Source: Phallusia mammillata (Eukaryota; Chordata; Ascidiacea; Phlebobranchia; Ascidiidae). From it: a stretch of 64,000 bases of DNA. Of this stretch, positions 32,942 to 42,825 are shown in pieces. The notes under the pieces are model-generated. The model saw only the letters and a program-made list of their open reading frames with translations. It did no database searches and had not been told where the DNA came from. The position numbers and the translations under genes are program-made. The stretch covers positions 95,164 through 159,163 of the forward strand of contig QLIY01000161.1 of NCBI GenBank assembly GCA_003260075.1, given 5' to 3'. Every line of letters starts with the position of its first letter. Position 1 is the stretch's first letter.

Positions 32942-33604
32942 ATGTCTAAACTGTGTGTTGGTTATTGGGACATAAGAGGTCTTGCTGAACCTATACGTCT
33001 AATGCTTGAATGGGCCGCAGTGGAATACGAAGACAAGAGGTACAAATGTCAAATGGTCCCACCATATGATCGCAGTGCATGGAACGATGTAAAACCAACG
33101 ATTGGATTGGACTTTCCCAATTTACCATACTTTATCGACGGAAAAGTTATGATCACTGAGAGCTGGGCTATAATGAAGCATATAGCGAGAAAGCACGACT
33201 TGCTACCTGCTAAGGGTGAAGAACATATTACCGATATGGCTGAAGGCGTGGTTGGCGATTTTAGAAAGTCCTTTACGACTATGTGTTACAGCGATTTCGC
33301 AGCTAAATGCGATGAATACTTTGGAAAAGATCTACCAGCAAAATTGGAAAAAATTGAGGCCTGGCTTTCTAAGCACGATTGGGTCGGAGGCAATAAGCTT
33401 ACTTACGTGGATTTTGCCTTGTGTGAAATCTTGAACCAAATGCAGTTGGCTAGAGGCACAGCACTGGAGGGATATCCCAAAGTGAAAGCATATCTGCAGA
33501 AATTTGAAAATCTTGACAAAATTAAAGCGTACAGGGAATCGAAAAGATTCAACAAATTTCCGTGCAACAATCCCATGGCTAAGTGGGGAGGCCACCCACA
33601 ATAA
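32942..33604 (+). CDS. GSTM-like: Mu-class glutathione S-transferase, copy 3 (intronless)
   Basis: This 220-aa intronless GST is a close paralogue of copy 2 (203 of 220 residues identical by hand count). The active-site tyrosine is in GYWDIRGLAEP at residue 8. DFPNLPYFIDG and ITESWAIM provide the glutathione site, and LTYVDFALCEIL belongs to the C-terminal domain. The tail MAKWGGHPQ retains the Mu-type tryptophan that copy 2 also has in a different context (ATWGGQPE). Nearly all synonymous and replacement changes are scattered, consistent with duplication followed by selection on an intact protein. AATAAA near 33760 is a candidate poly(A) signal. About 7.4 kb of gene-poor, repeat-rich DNA separates it from copy 2. 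Confidence 0.95.
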   Translation: MSKLCVGYWDIRGLAEPIRLMLEWAAVEYEDKRYKCQMVPPYDRSAWNDVKPTIGLDFPNLPYFIDGKVMITESWAIMKHIARKHDLLPAKGEEHITDMAEGVVGDFRKSFTTMCYSDFAAKCDEYFGKDLPAKLEKIEAWLSKHDWVGGNKLTYVDFALCEILNQMQLARGTALEGYPKVKAYLQKFENLDKIKAYRESKRFNKFPCNNPMAKWGGHPQ

Positions 33605-34284
33605 AATAACGATTGAGTGCTATGAGAAGAAACAGAATTATAAAATTCTGTTCTGAAATAGTGCAGTTTCTGTTAATTTGTTGTTTACAATCAATCTTTT
33701 ATTGTATGTTATTTAAGTTACACCAATCGTTTAACGGCATTAAAACAGAATACCACAAAAAATAAAAACTGTGCTTGTCTGGAGAAGAGCGCTTGCAGGA
33801 AAAATGGAAACCTTCAAATTTAGTCAAACCCTAACCAAAAGCTTAGGCCCGTCATCATCTTTGACATCGTTAGCTTTTTGCTTCGGTACACAAGTAAGCT
33901 AATTCTCAATGGTTCTGTTTTCATCATCGTGATTCAGATTTGTTTTCACTGTCGTGAAGAACACATGCCCGTTTTGCCTAAGCGTTCACACTCGAACACG
34001 CAAGCAGTATTTTATTATTCTACTTTTTAAACTTAGACGTTCGCAAGCGTAAAAAACGACCGATCTAAAAATGTGCGCAAATATTTGCTTGTTGGTGTAC
34101 ACAAATGCAAAAAACAGGTACCACAAGCGTCACAGTAACGATTATAGCGTCATAAACAGTTAAGACTATTGGTAGAGCTATTGATTCAATGAACACCGTA
34201 ACTCTCGTCAGTCACACATTTAGCTATTTGCAATAGGAGGCGCGAGCTGAATCGTTTATTTAGCGGCTAAATTCAATTTGTCAT
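33605..34284. other. spacer downstream of GST copy 3
   Basis: No gene was seen. It contains the copy 3 3' UTR and then unassigned AT-rich sequence up to a LINE fragment. Confidence 0.4.
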
Positions 34285-35112
34285 CGAGGTCCAAAAGTAT
34301 GGGAAGACTTACCACACGATATTAAGTCTCTGTCACGCTTGTCCTCTTTTAAAAAACAGCTTCGTTTGCATTTATTAGGGCAATATGACCCCTCAACAAT
34401 TAATTCACTCCCGTGTCCTCGCTCATACCAGAATACATATAATACAGCTTGTTCTCCTACGTCATAACTACCCTATTTCTCACTTTTTTTTTCTTTTGTG
34501 TTTTTTTTTGTGTGTGTGTTTTAGTTTTATCTTAGTGTGATTTTACATTTTATTTTTTATTCTATACTATTATATCATTAAACTGGATAACTTTGTCACA
34601 TACAAAAGAACGAAATACTGCCGTAGGATTCGGTTTTTTCACATCAGCCATCCGGGTCGAAGACAGTGCAGCACCTTCCCCAGCGAACAACATCTGAGAT
34701 CTCGCCATCGATCTTACAAAAGCAGAGGAGGAGATGCTCGACTGCAACATTCCCATCGTCGCAACGAACTGTCCTTGGGACACCCGGGTCTGCCTACGGG
34801 ATCACAGGAAACGTTCCGAGGAACCGAGCTGGTGTTTCCGTTTAGGCGGGTTTCATTTGGCCAGCAGAACCTGCGGGTTCAACTACCGTCTTATGCAACC
34901 GGACGTTCCCCGCCAGGCTCGTGCGGTCGGTTGCGATCCTACGGCAGGACATACCCAAAACGGAATTCAACCACAATTCAAATAACAGGACACTTGACTC
35001 GATAACCTACGGTTTTTTTTCGGTGTCCTTGCTGTTTATGTATCCGTTCAACAATGGAACTGTGATGATGAAGTGACTATGCAAATAAAAAAATTTGACT
35101 TTGACTTTGACT
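34285..35112 (+). mobile_element. 3' end of a LINE retrotransposon (truncated)
   Basis: An open segment ending at the TAA 34465-34467 reads KVWEDLPHDIKSLSRLSSF followed by KKQLRLHLL. This is the characteristic last stretch of non-LTR reverse-transcriptase ORF2 proteins (the VWxxLPxxI...FKxxLK pattern). It is followed by a 3' UTR and a short TTTGACT-repeat tail near 35096-35112, typical of LINE 3' ends. Only the 3' end is present, so it is a dead, 5'-truncated copy. Its 3' tail from 34959 onward is included in the 3.93-kb tandem duplication. Confidence 0.72.
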
Positions 35113-35389
35113 TAAATTGGGAAGTAAGTTTTTTAAAAAAAATCGCAAAAAACTAAATTTTAGTGTTGTTTTCATTAAATTTCTATTGATAATACCAATC
35201 TCCAACCCTAATAGCCCTGACCGTCAGCATAATTTGAGATGTACCGTTTTCAATAGGGATTGGTGCTCTTTGCGCCACCTATCGAAAATTAGCTAAATGT
35301 GCGACTGACAGCAGCTCTCCTACCAGAAATTCCCAGACCGGGCGCCAGCCAAATTCCAGTGTTAGTAGCTCTACCAATATGTCAATCGT

Positions 35390-35445
35390 TGCCGCTGTAT
35401 AATGCTTGTAAGGCAATAAAACACAACACACATTTTTCTACGTCT
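35390..35445 (+). repeat. GST 3'-UTR-like relic
   Basis: ATGCTTGTAAGGCAATAAAA plus the bases after it closely resemble the sequence around the poly(A) signal of GST copy 4 near 38250-38285 (ATGCTTGTGAGGCAATAAAA). This looks like a remnant of an older GST copy whose coding part has been lost, or a shared dispersed 3' end. It recurs in copy B. Confidence 0.5.
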
Positions 35446-35659
35446 TTAGGGTCTACTAAATGCTGCCTTATTCAAGCTATTGTTTCATTACTCATGCGAA
35501 ACAGAATGATAGCTCAGTGAAAAAGTGGCCCTGAGCTCACCGTAGAATATTGTGCCTTACTAAATTGCATCTATTTTAATACTTGAAATATTGGGGTTGT
35601 TCATACTCTTAGGTACAACTTTAGGAATTGTGAATCAACGCTTTCTTGATTTAACCGCT

Positions 35660-36112
35660 AAAGCACCGGACGACGGGTGCCTTTGAATACTACAGGTGCG
35701 CTAGGTGCGTTTTTTTATCGTACAACGTATAACTTAAAAATACTGCAGGTAACTCGCTTTGGTGCGATTAAACTCATTATAGGTGCGACGTGACTCGAAA
35801 ATAATGCAGCTGCCGTGTTGTTTTTGCGACGAATCGTAAATACTGCAGTTAACGTTATATTACGATAGTCACAACACATACCAAAAAGCCTAAGACCCTA
35901 AACCTTAAACCCTAACCCAACCTTAAATGCAGTACCTACGCAACATTACGTTACGTCGCAGTAACTGCGAGTATACTCGCTTCAAAAAAGGTTACCTGCA
36001 CTATTCCCCCGGGCTTTGTTGCATTAAAACGAGTTACCTGCAGTATACCTTGCGAAGTACCAAGCGCACCAAGCGGATATTCAGTATTTAAAGGCACCGC
36101 CCGAACGACTGC
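35660..36112. repeat. palindromic MITE-like repeat
   Basis: The left end (GACGGGTGCCTTTGAATACT) is complementary to the right end near 36085-36110 (AGTATTTAAAGGCACCGCCC) with mismatches. Internal words such as TACTGCAGGTAACTCG are repeated in both orientations. A second copy lies 3,934 bp downstream in copy B. The ends are approximate. Confidence 0.55.
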
Positions 36113-37190
36113 GACATAACGAAAATAGCCTACCGTAGTTGTGTTTTTTGCGGTATGTTTACATTGTATTTGCTATGTAGTCATACATTGTTTCCTTTAA
36201 ATATTTGTGGAAAGGTTTAATAATTGCAATGGTAAGATGTTGAAACAAGAAAGTGTTTTTTTACTTTGGGGTCTACGCAACTTGGCAAATGTTATTAAGG
36301 GTTCACGGCACCAGAAATGTTTGGAACCGCTGACTTAGATCATTTCTGTTAGCTGTCGTTCGTAAAAATCCCTTTTTTACAAAATAAAACAGATCTTTTA
36401 GCCTATGTGACAGTTTAGCATAAACCATGCACCCCAAAGAAACAACACGACCAAAATAGTTCTTTTCCTACATACATTTTTTAACGCTTGAACGAGCAAA
36501 CGTCATTTATTCGGTCTGTTCCCGAAAACTATGACGTTCGCCAGCGCTGTGGAAACTACCAAACTAAACCTGTACGCAAATATTTGCGTGTGGTGTAATG
36601 GAGTCAGAACTTGTTGATCTGAGGATATAAGAATTCCCCGAACTTACCTCAGCAGGAAAGCCCCGTCTGCTTTTAGCATATTTTTGGAAGTTGTGAAACT
36701 TACAGTATGCTTTTAGTTTCAAGTAAAGATATTATTCAACTGATTGAAAATTCTTATCTGCTTTTTTGGAAGGTTGCCTATTTAAATAACTTTATGTGGG
36801 CTAGTTTATGATTGGCTTTGTTATTACCCTCCACCTTAAGCATCTTGCGTTTCCATGAGCAACATACCAGTTCTGACTTATATTGTACCTGGTATGCGTT
36901 ATTTTTAGTTTTAGTTAAGTTTGGTATAAAATTATTTTCCATAAAACACATAAGCCAATTAAAATTGAATAAAAGTTTTCACAATATTTATTTAAACCGG
37001 GTCTGGTTTTACTTTCAGAAACGTGTAAACTGTAAACCCAACAATAGGTAGGCTAGGTCTCATTTACTAGAAAAACAGAATGCAAATATCTTTCGATTTG
37101 TGGTACTTTCCTTTTGGAAGAGGAAATTCCATTTTCCCCCGATTGGTGTTGATTTAGTCTAAGTGGTGATATCATCAGGATTAGGGGCCC

Positions 37191-37198
37191 TATAAAAA
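37191..37198 (+). promoter_or_regulatory. TATA box of GST copy 4
   Basis: TATAAAAAAC after a GC-rich GGGGCCC lies about 230 bp before the ATG. It is the clearest TATA-like element of the cluster, and an equivalent lies at 41125-41132 for copy 5. Transcription would start near 37220, giving a leader of about 200 bp. Confidence 0.5.
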
Positions 37199-37423
37199 AC
37201 CCAGTTCTGCTGTAGTACCTCGCCAGACTGTTGGTTAGCACCAGACTGATTCAGCGTTAAAGTTGTCAAGTAACCGCGTTCGCGTTAAAACATTTACCAA
37301 ATAACACTTAACTTACGGTTGACTACGAGCTTTTAAAGACAACTAAATGGAATTCACATTTTTTTACAGAAAATATTGGAACCTACAATTTTTGCTCAAT
37401 TTTAAACTTTTGATTAACCTAAA

Positions 37424-38083
37424 ATGTCGAAGACTGTGTTTGCATATTGGGCCACTCGGGGTATTGGTGAGCCGATTCGTATGATGTTGGAACACGCTGG
37501 GGTTGACTACGAGGACAAACTATTCGTGTGTGGTGACGGACCCGCTTATGACGATACTTGCTGGACAGATGTAAAAGAAAAGCTCGGAATGACATTTCCA
37601 AACCTTCCCTACCTCATTGATGGTGAAGTTCGTTTGTCAGAAAGCTGGGCGATCATGAAGTACATAGCTCACAAACATAACATGATGCCGGACAAGGACA
37701 GTCACTTAACCGATATGCTTGAGGGCGTCACCACTGATCTTCGAAAAGGGTTCACTGCAATTTGCTACTCTGCTGACTTTGAGGCTAAGTTCGACGCTTT
37801 TTTTAAATGTGATTTTCCTGTGAAAATGGCGAGGTTTGAATCTCACTTCAGTAACAACCAATGGGCAGGGGGAGAAAAGTTGACCTTTGTCGATTTTGCT
37901 TTATGCGAAATTTTAGATCACATGAGAATGGTTAGGCCCGGGTGCTTCGAAAAATATAAAAACACCTTGGCTTACATTGAAAAATTTTTTGATCTGAAGA
38001 AAATTAAAGCATATCGCCAAACACAACGTTACAAAGTATGTCCTGTCCATAACAAGAATGCAAAATGGGGTGCTACAGCCTAA
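37424..38083 (+). CDS. GSTM-like: Mu-class glutathione S-transferase, copy 4 (intronless)
   Basis: This is a 219-aa intronless GST from the second subfamily of the cluster. The start reads MSKTVFAYWATRGIGEPIR. The catalytic tyrosine 8 is kept, but the usual WDIRGLA is WATRGIG. The glutathione site follows in TFPNLPYLIDG and LSESWAIM, and the C-terminal domain has LTFVDFALCEIL. The tail HNKNAKWGATA is shorter than in copies 2 and 3. The coding sequence is distinctly less AT-rich than in copy 1. AATAAA lies near 38267. It lies inside duplication copy A, and its protein is identical to copy 5. Confidence 0.94.
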   Translation: MSKTVFAYWATRGIGEPIRMMLEHAGVDYEDKLFVCGDGPAYDDTCWTDVKEKLGMTFPNLPYLIDGEVRLSESWAIMKYIAHKHNMMPDKDSHLTDMLEGVTTDLRKGFTAICYSADFEAKFDAFFKCDFPVKMARFESHFSNNQWAGGEKLTFVDFALCEILDHMRMVRPGCFEKYKNTLAYIEKFFDLKKIKAYRQTQRYKVCPVHNKNAKWGATA

Positions 38084-38891
38084 AAAGGGAGCATTGATTG
38101 AGTACTTTGCTTTCGGCGTTGGCCGCTTTTGATAAAATTAAGCTATAGTTTTGTGCATATTTCTTTTATCCCCGATATCGTAAATATGAACTGATTCTAA
38201 AAATGATTTGTCCTGACGCAATCTTTTCGTGTAGCCTACTGCTGTTGTACAATGCTTGTGAGGCAATAAAACACAACCAACATTTTGTCCTTGTGGTGCC
38301 AACTGTAACTGGTCCACTGTAGTGGAGAAACTTTTTTGACTTAATTCTTACTTCTTTAAACTTCTTTTTTTTACCACTGAAATACTTCCAATTTCTTTCT
38401 CGCGACCATTGTTACTAGTTTAGTTGCGTTTTTACTGGTTTTATTGAAAATTACTACGCTGGTTTGTAAATGTTTAGTCAAAACCATAAAACAGATATTA
38501 TTGTTTTTTTGACAAACATTCTTCAGAGCGGGTTCGGTGTAACTGACAAAGTAACTCACACCACATACGGTTGGCTAAATACCGATGGAGAGCGTAAAGA
38601 GCGCAGCTATTTAAAAAAGAAACTAACATAAACAACTAGGATTTTAGGTTAATTCTATTGTATTATTATTATTGTGCCGTCAGCATTTTTTACACAAACT
38701 GCATTTAAAATATTGGAGTGCGCCACATGCAGCGGTCACGTCCACGTGCTTTCAAACCATCATTTTGGTATTTTGGTTTGGCAAATAGGCCTAGTCTCTG
38801 GTTCGGCTAAGCATTAAGTAATGGAAAATTTTTACTTTGCAAGCATGACATTTCGTTCCATGCAAATTATAGGCTGCTTTTGCGACATATG

Positions 38892-38892
38892 N
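38892..38892. other. single N joining the GST duplication copies
   Basis: The N sits exactly between the last base of copy A and the first base of copy B of the 3,933-bp duplication. Confidence 0.95.
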
Positions 38893-41800
38893 AACGGAAT
38901 TCAACCACAATTCAAATAACAGGACACTTGACTCGATAACCTACGGTTTTTTTTCGGTGTCCTTGCTGTTTATGTATCCGTTCAACAATGGAACTGTGAT
39001 GATGAAGTGACTATGCAAATAAAAAAATTTGACTTTGACTTTGACTTAAATTGGGAAGTAAGTTTTTTAAAAAAAATCGCAAAAAACTAAATTTTAGTGT
39101 TGTTTTCATTAAATTTCTATTGATAATACCAATCTCCAACCCTAATAGCCCTGACCGTCAGCATAATTTGAGATGTACCGTTTTCAATAGGGATTGGTGC
39201 TCTTTGCGCCACCTATCGAAAATTAGCTAAATGTGCGACTGACAGCAGCTCTCCTACCAGAAATTCCCAGACCGGGCGCCAGCCAAATTCCAGTGTTAGT
39301 AGCTCTACCAATATGTCAATCGTTGCCGCTGTATAATGCTTGTAAGGCAATAAAACACAACACACATTTTTCTACGTCTTTAGGGTCTACTAAATGCTGC
39401 CTTATTCAAGCTATTGTTTCATTACTCATGCGAAACAGAATGATAGCTCAGTGAAAAAGTGGCCCTGAGCTCACCGTAGAATATTGTGCCTTACTAAATT
39501 GCATCTATTTTAATACTTGAAATATTGGGGTTGTTCATACTCTTAGGTACAACTTTAGGAATTGTGAATCAACGCTTTCTTGATTTAACCGCTAAAGCAC
39601 CGGACGACGGGTGCCTTTGAATACTACAGGTGCGCTAGGTGCGTTTTTTTATCGTACAACGTATAACTTAAAAATACTGCAGGTAACTCGCTTTGATGCG
39701 ATTAAACTCATTATAGGTGCGACGTGACTCGAAAATAATGCAGCTGCCGTGTTGTTTTTGCGACGAATCGTAAATACTGCAGTTAACGTTATATTACGAT
39801 AGTCACAACACATACCAAAAAGCCTAAGACCCTAAACCTTAAACCCTAACCCAACCTTAAATGCAGTACCTACGCAACATTACGTTACGTCGCAGTAACT
39901 GCGAGTATACTCGCTTCAAAAAAGGTTACCTGCACTATTCCCCCGGGCTTTGTTGCATTAAAACGAGTTACCTGCAGTATACCTTGCGAAGTACCAAGCG
40001 CACCAAGCGGATATTCAGTATTTAAAGGCACCGCCCGAACGACTGCGACATAACGAAAATAGCCTACCGTAGTTGTGTTTTTTGCGGTATGTTTACATTG
40101 TATTTGCTATGTAGTCATACATTGTTTCCTTTAAATATTTGTGGAAAGGTTTAATAATTGCAATGGTAAGATGTTGAAACAAGAAAGTGTTTTTTTACTT
40201 TGGGGTCTACGCAACTTGGCAAATGTTATTAAGGGTTCACGGCACCAGAAATGTTTGGAACCGCTGACTTAGATCATTTCTGTTAGCTGTCGTTCGTAAA
40301 AATCCCTTTTTTACAAAATAAAACAGATCTTTTAGCCTATGTGACAGTTTAGCATAAACCATGCACCCCAAAGAAACAACACGACCAAAATAGTTCTTTT
40401 CCTACATACATTTTTTAACGCTTGAACGAGCAAACGTCATTTATTCGGTCTGTTCCCGAAAACTATGACGTTCGCCAGCGCTGTGGAAACTACCAAACTA
40501 AACCTGTACGCAAATATTTGCGTGTGGTGTAATGGAGTCAGAACTTGTTGATCTGAGGATATAAGAATTCCCCGAACTTACCTCAGCAGGAAAGCCCCGT
40601 CTGCTTTTAGCATATTTTTGGAAGTTGTGAAACTTACAGTATGCGTTTAGTTTCAAGTAAAGATATTATTCAACTGATTGAAAATTCTTATCTGCTTTTT
40701 TGGAAGGTTGCCTATTTAAATAACTTTATGTGGGCTAGTTTATGATTGGCTTTGTTATTACCCTCCCCCTTAAGCATCTTGCGTTTCCATGAGCAACATA
40801 CCAGTTCTGACTTATATTGTACCTGGTATGCGTTATTTTTAGTTTTAGTTAAGTTTGGTATAAAATTATTTTCCATAAAACACATAAGCCAATTAAAATT
40901 GAATAAAAGTTTTCACAATATTTATTTAAACCGGGTCTGGTTTTACTTTCAGAAACGTGTAAACTGTAAACCCAACAATAGGTAGGCTAGGTCTCATTTA
41001 CTAGAAAAACAGAATGCAAATATCTTTCGATTTGTGGTACTTTCCTTTTGGAAGAGGAAATTCCATTTTCCCCCGATTGGTGTTGATTTAGTCTAAGTGG
41101 TGATATCATCAGGATTAGGGGCCCTATAAAAAACCCAGTTCTGCTGTAGTACCTCGCCAGACTGTTGGTTAGCACCAGACTGATTCAGCGTTAAAGTTGT
41201 CAAGTAACCGCGTTCGCGTTAAAACATTTACCAAATAACACTTAACTTACGGTTGACTACGAGCTTTTAAAGACAACTAAATGGAATTCACATTTTTTTA
41301 CAGAAAATATTGGAACCTACAATTTTTGCTCAATTTTAAACTTTTGATTAACCTAAAATGTCGAAGACTGTGTTTGCATATTGGGCCACTCGGGGTATTG
41401 GTGAGCCGATTCGTATGATGTTGGAACACGCTGGGGTTGACTACGAGGACAAACTATTCGTGTGTGGTGACGGACCCGCTTATGACGATACTTGCTGGAC
41501 AGATGTAAAAGAAAAGCTCGGAATGACATTTCCAAACCTTCCCTACCTCATTGATGGTGAAGTTCGTTTGTCAGAAAGCTGGGCGATCATGAAGTACATA
41601 GCTCACAAACATAACATGATGCCGGACAAGGACAGTCACTTAACCGATATGCTTGAGGGCGTCACCACTGATCTTCGAAAAGGGTTCACTGCAATTTGCT
41701 ACTCTGCTGACTTTGAGGCTAAGTTCGACGCTTTTTTTAAATGTGATTTTCCTGTGAAAATGGCGAGGTTTGAATCTCACTTCAGTAACAACCAATGGGC

Positions 41801-42825
41801 AGGGGGAGAAAAGTTGACCTTTGTCGATTTTGCTTTATGCGAAATTTTAGATCACATGAGAATGGTTAGGCCCGGGTGCTTCGAAAAATATAAAAACACC
41901 TTGGCTTACATTGAAAAATTTTTTGATCTGAAGAAAATTAAAGCATATCGCCAAACACAACGTTACAAAGTATGTCCTGTCCATAACAAGAATGCAAAAT
42001 GGGGTGCTACAGCCTAAAAAGGGAGCATTGATTGAGTACTTTGCTTTCGGCGTTGGCCGCTTTTGATAAAATTAAGCTATAGTTTTGTGCATATTTCTTT
42101 TATCCCCGATATCGTAAATATGAACTGATTCTAAAAATGATTTGTCCTGACGCAATCTTTTCGTGTAGCCTACTGCTGTTGTACAATGCTTGTGAGGCAA
42201 TAAAACACAACCAACATTTTGTCCTTGTGGTGCCAACTGTAACTGGTCCACTGTAGTGGAGAAACTTTTTTGACTTAATTCTTACTTCTTTAAACTTCTT
42301 TTTTTTACCACTGAAATACTTCCAATTTCTTTCTCGCGACCATTGTTACTAGTTTAGTTGCGTTTTTACTGGTTTTATTGAAAATTACTACGCTGGTTTG
42401 TAAATGTTTAGTCAAAACCATAAAACAGATATTATTGTTTTTTTGACAAACATTCTTCAGAGCGGGTTCGGTGTAACTGACAAAGTAACTCACACCACAT
42501 ACGGTTGGCTAAATACCGATGGAGAGCGTAAAGAGCGCAGCTATTTAAAAAAGAAACTAACATAAACAACTAGGATTTTAGGTTAATTCTATTGTATTAT
42601 TATTATTGTGCCGTCAGCATTTTTTACACAAACTGCATTTAAAATATTGGAGTGCGCCACATGCAGCGGTCACGTCCACGTGCTTTCAAACCATCATTTT
42701 GGTATTTTGGTTTGGCAAATAGGCCTAGTCTCTGGTTCGGCTAAGCATTAAGTAATGGAAAATTTTTACTTTGCAAGCATGACATTTCGTTCCATGCAAA
42801 TTATAGGCTGCTTTTGCGACATATG
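38893..42825 (+). repeat. 3,933-bp tandem duplication, copy B
   Basis: This is the second copy of 34959-38891, separated from it by a single N at 38892. Three substitutions were noticed across 3.9 kb. Downstream sequence continues directly from GCGACATATG into unique DNA (GTATTGAACGG). The pattern is what one expects if two overlapping contigs, each containing the same GST gene, were joined without merging. Confidence 0.95.
41358..42017 (+). CDS. GSTM-like: Mu-class glutathione S-transferase, copy 5 (identical to copy 4)
   Basis: The 219-aa product is identical to that of 37424-38083, and I saw no nucleotide difference within the coding sequence. All GST features are therefore shared: tyrosine 8 in AYWATRG, PNLPYLIDG, SESWAIM and VDFALCEIL. 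It lies in duplication copy B, joined to copy A through one N. Either it is a very recent tandem gene copy or it is the same gene represented twice in the assembly. The second reading is at least as likely, so gene counts for this cluster should be treated as four or five. Confidence 0.8.
   Translation: MSKTVFAYWATRGIGEPIRMMLEHAGVDYEDKLFVCGDGPAYDDTCWTDVKEKLGMTFPNLPYLIDGEVRLSESWAIMKYIAHKHNMMPDKDSHLTDMLEGVTTDLRKGFTAICYSADFEAKFDAFFKCDFPVKMARFESHFSNNQWAGGEKLTFVDFALCEILDHMRMVRPGCFEKYKNTLAYIEKFFDLKKIKAYRQTQRYKVCPVHNKNAKWGATA

Larger units (their letters stand above)
34959..38891 (+). repeat. 3,933-bp tandem duplication, copy A
   Basis: The unit starts in the LINE tail (AACGGAATTCAACC) and ends GCGACATATG. 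It is matched at a constant offset of 3,934 bp by copy B, and carries GST copy 4. By eye I found three substitutions: 35762 G to A, 36711 T to G, and 36833 A to C (copy A to copy B). None is in the GST coding sequence. Confidence 0.95.

Noticed and set aside
34734..35005. Two overlapping frames upstream of the GST duplication
   Set aside because: They lie in the LINE 3' UTR, and neither resembles a protein family. The real coding remnant is the ORF2 tail ending at 34467.
35880..35925. Telomere-like CCCTAAACC/CCCTAACCC words
   Set aside because: There are only two or three degenerate units, and they lie inside a MITE-like palindrome rather than in a telomeric array.
36812..37601. Frames at 36812, 37053 and 37419 repeated at 40746, 40987 and 41353
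   Set aside because: They are short, antisense or upstream of the GST start, and are repeated only because the whole 3.93-kb unit is repeated.
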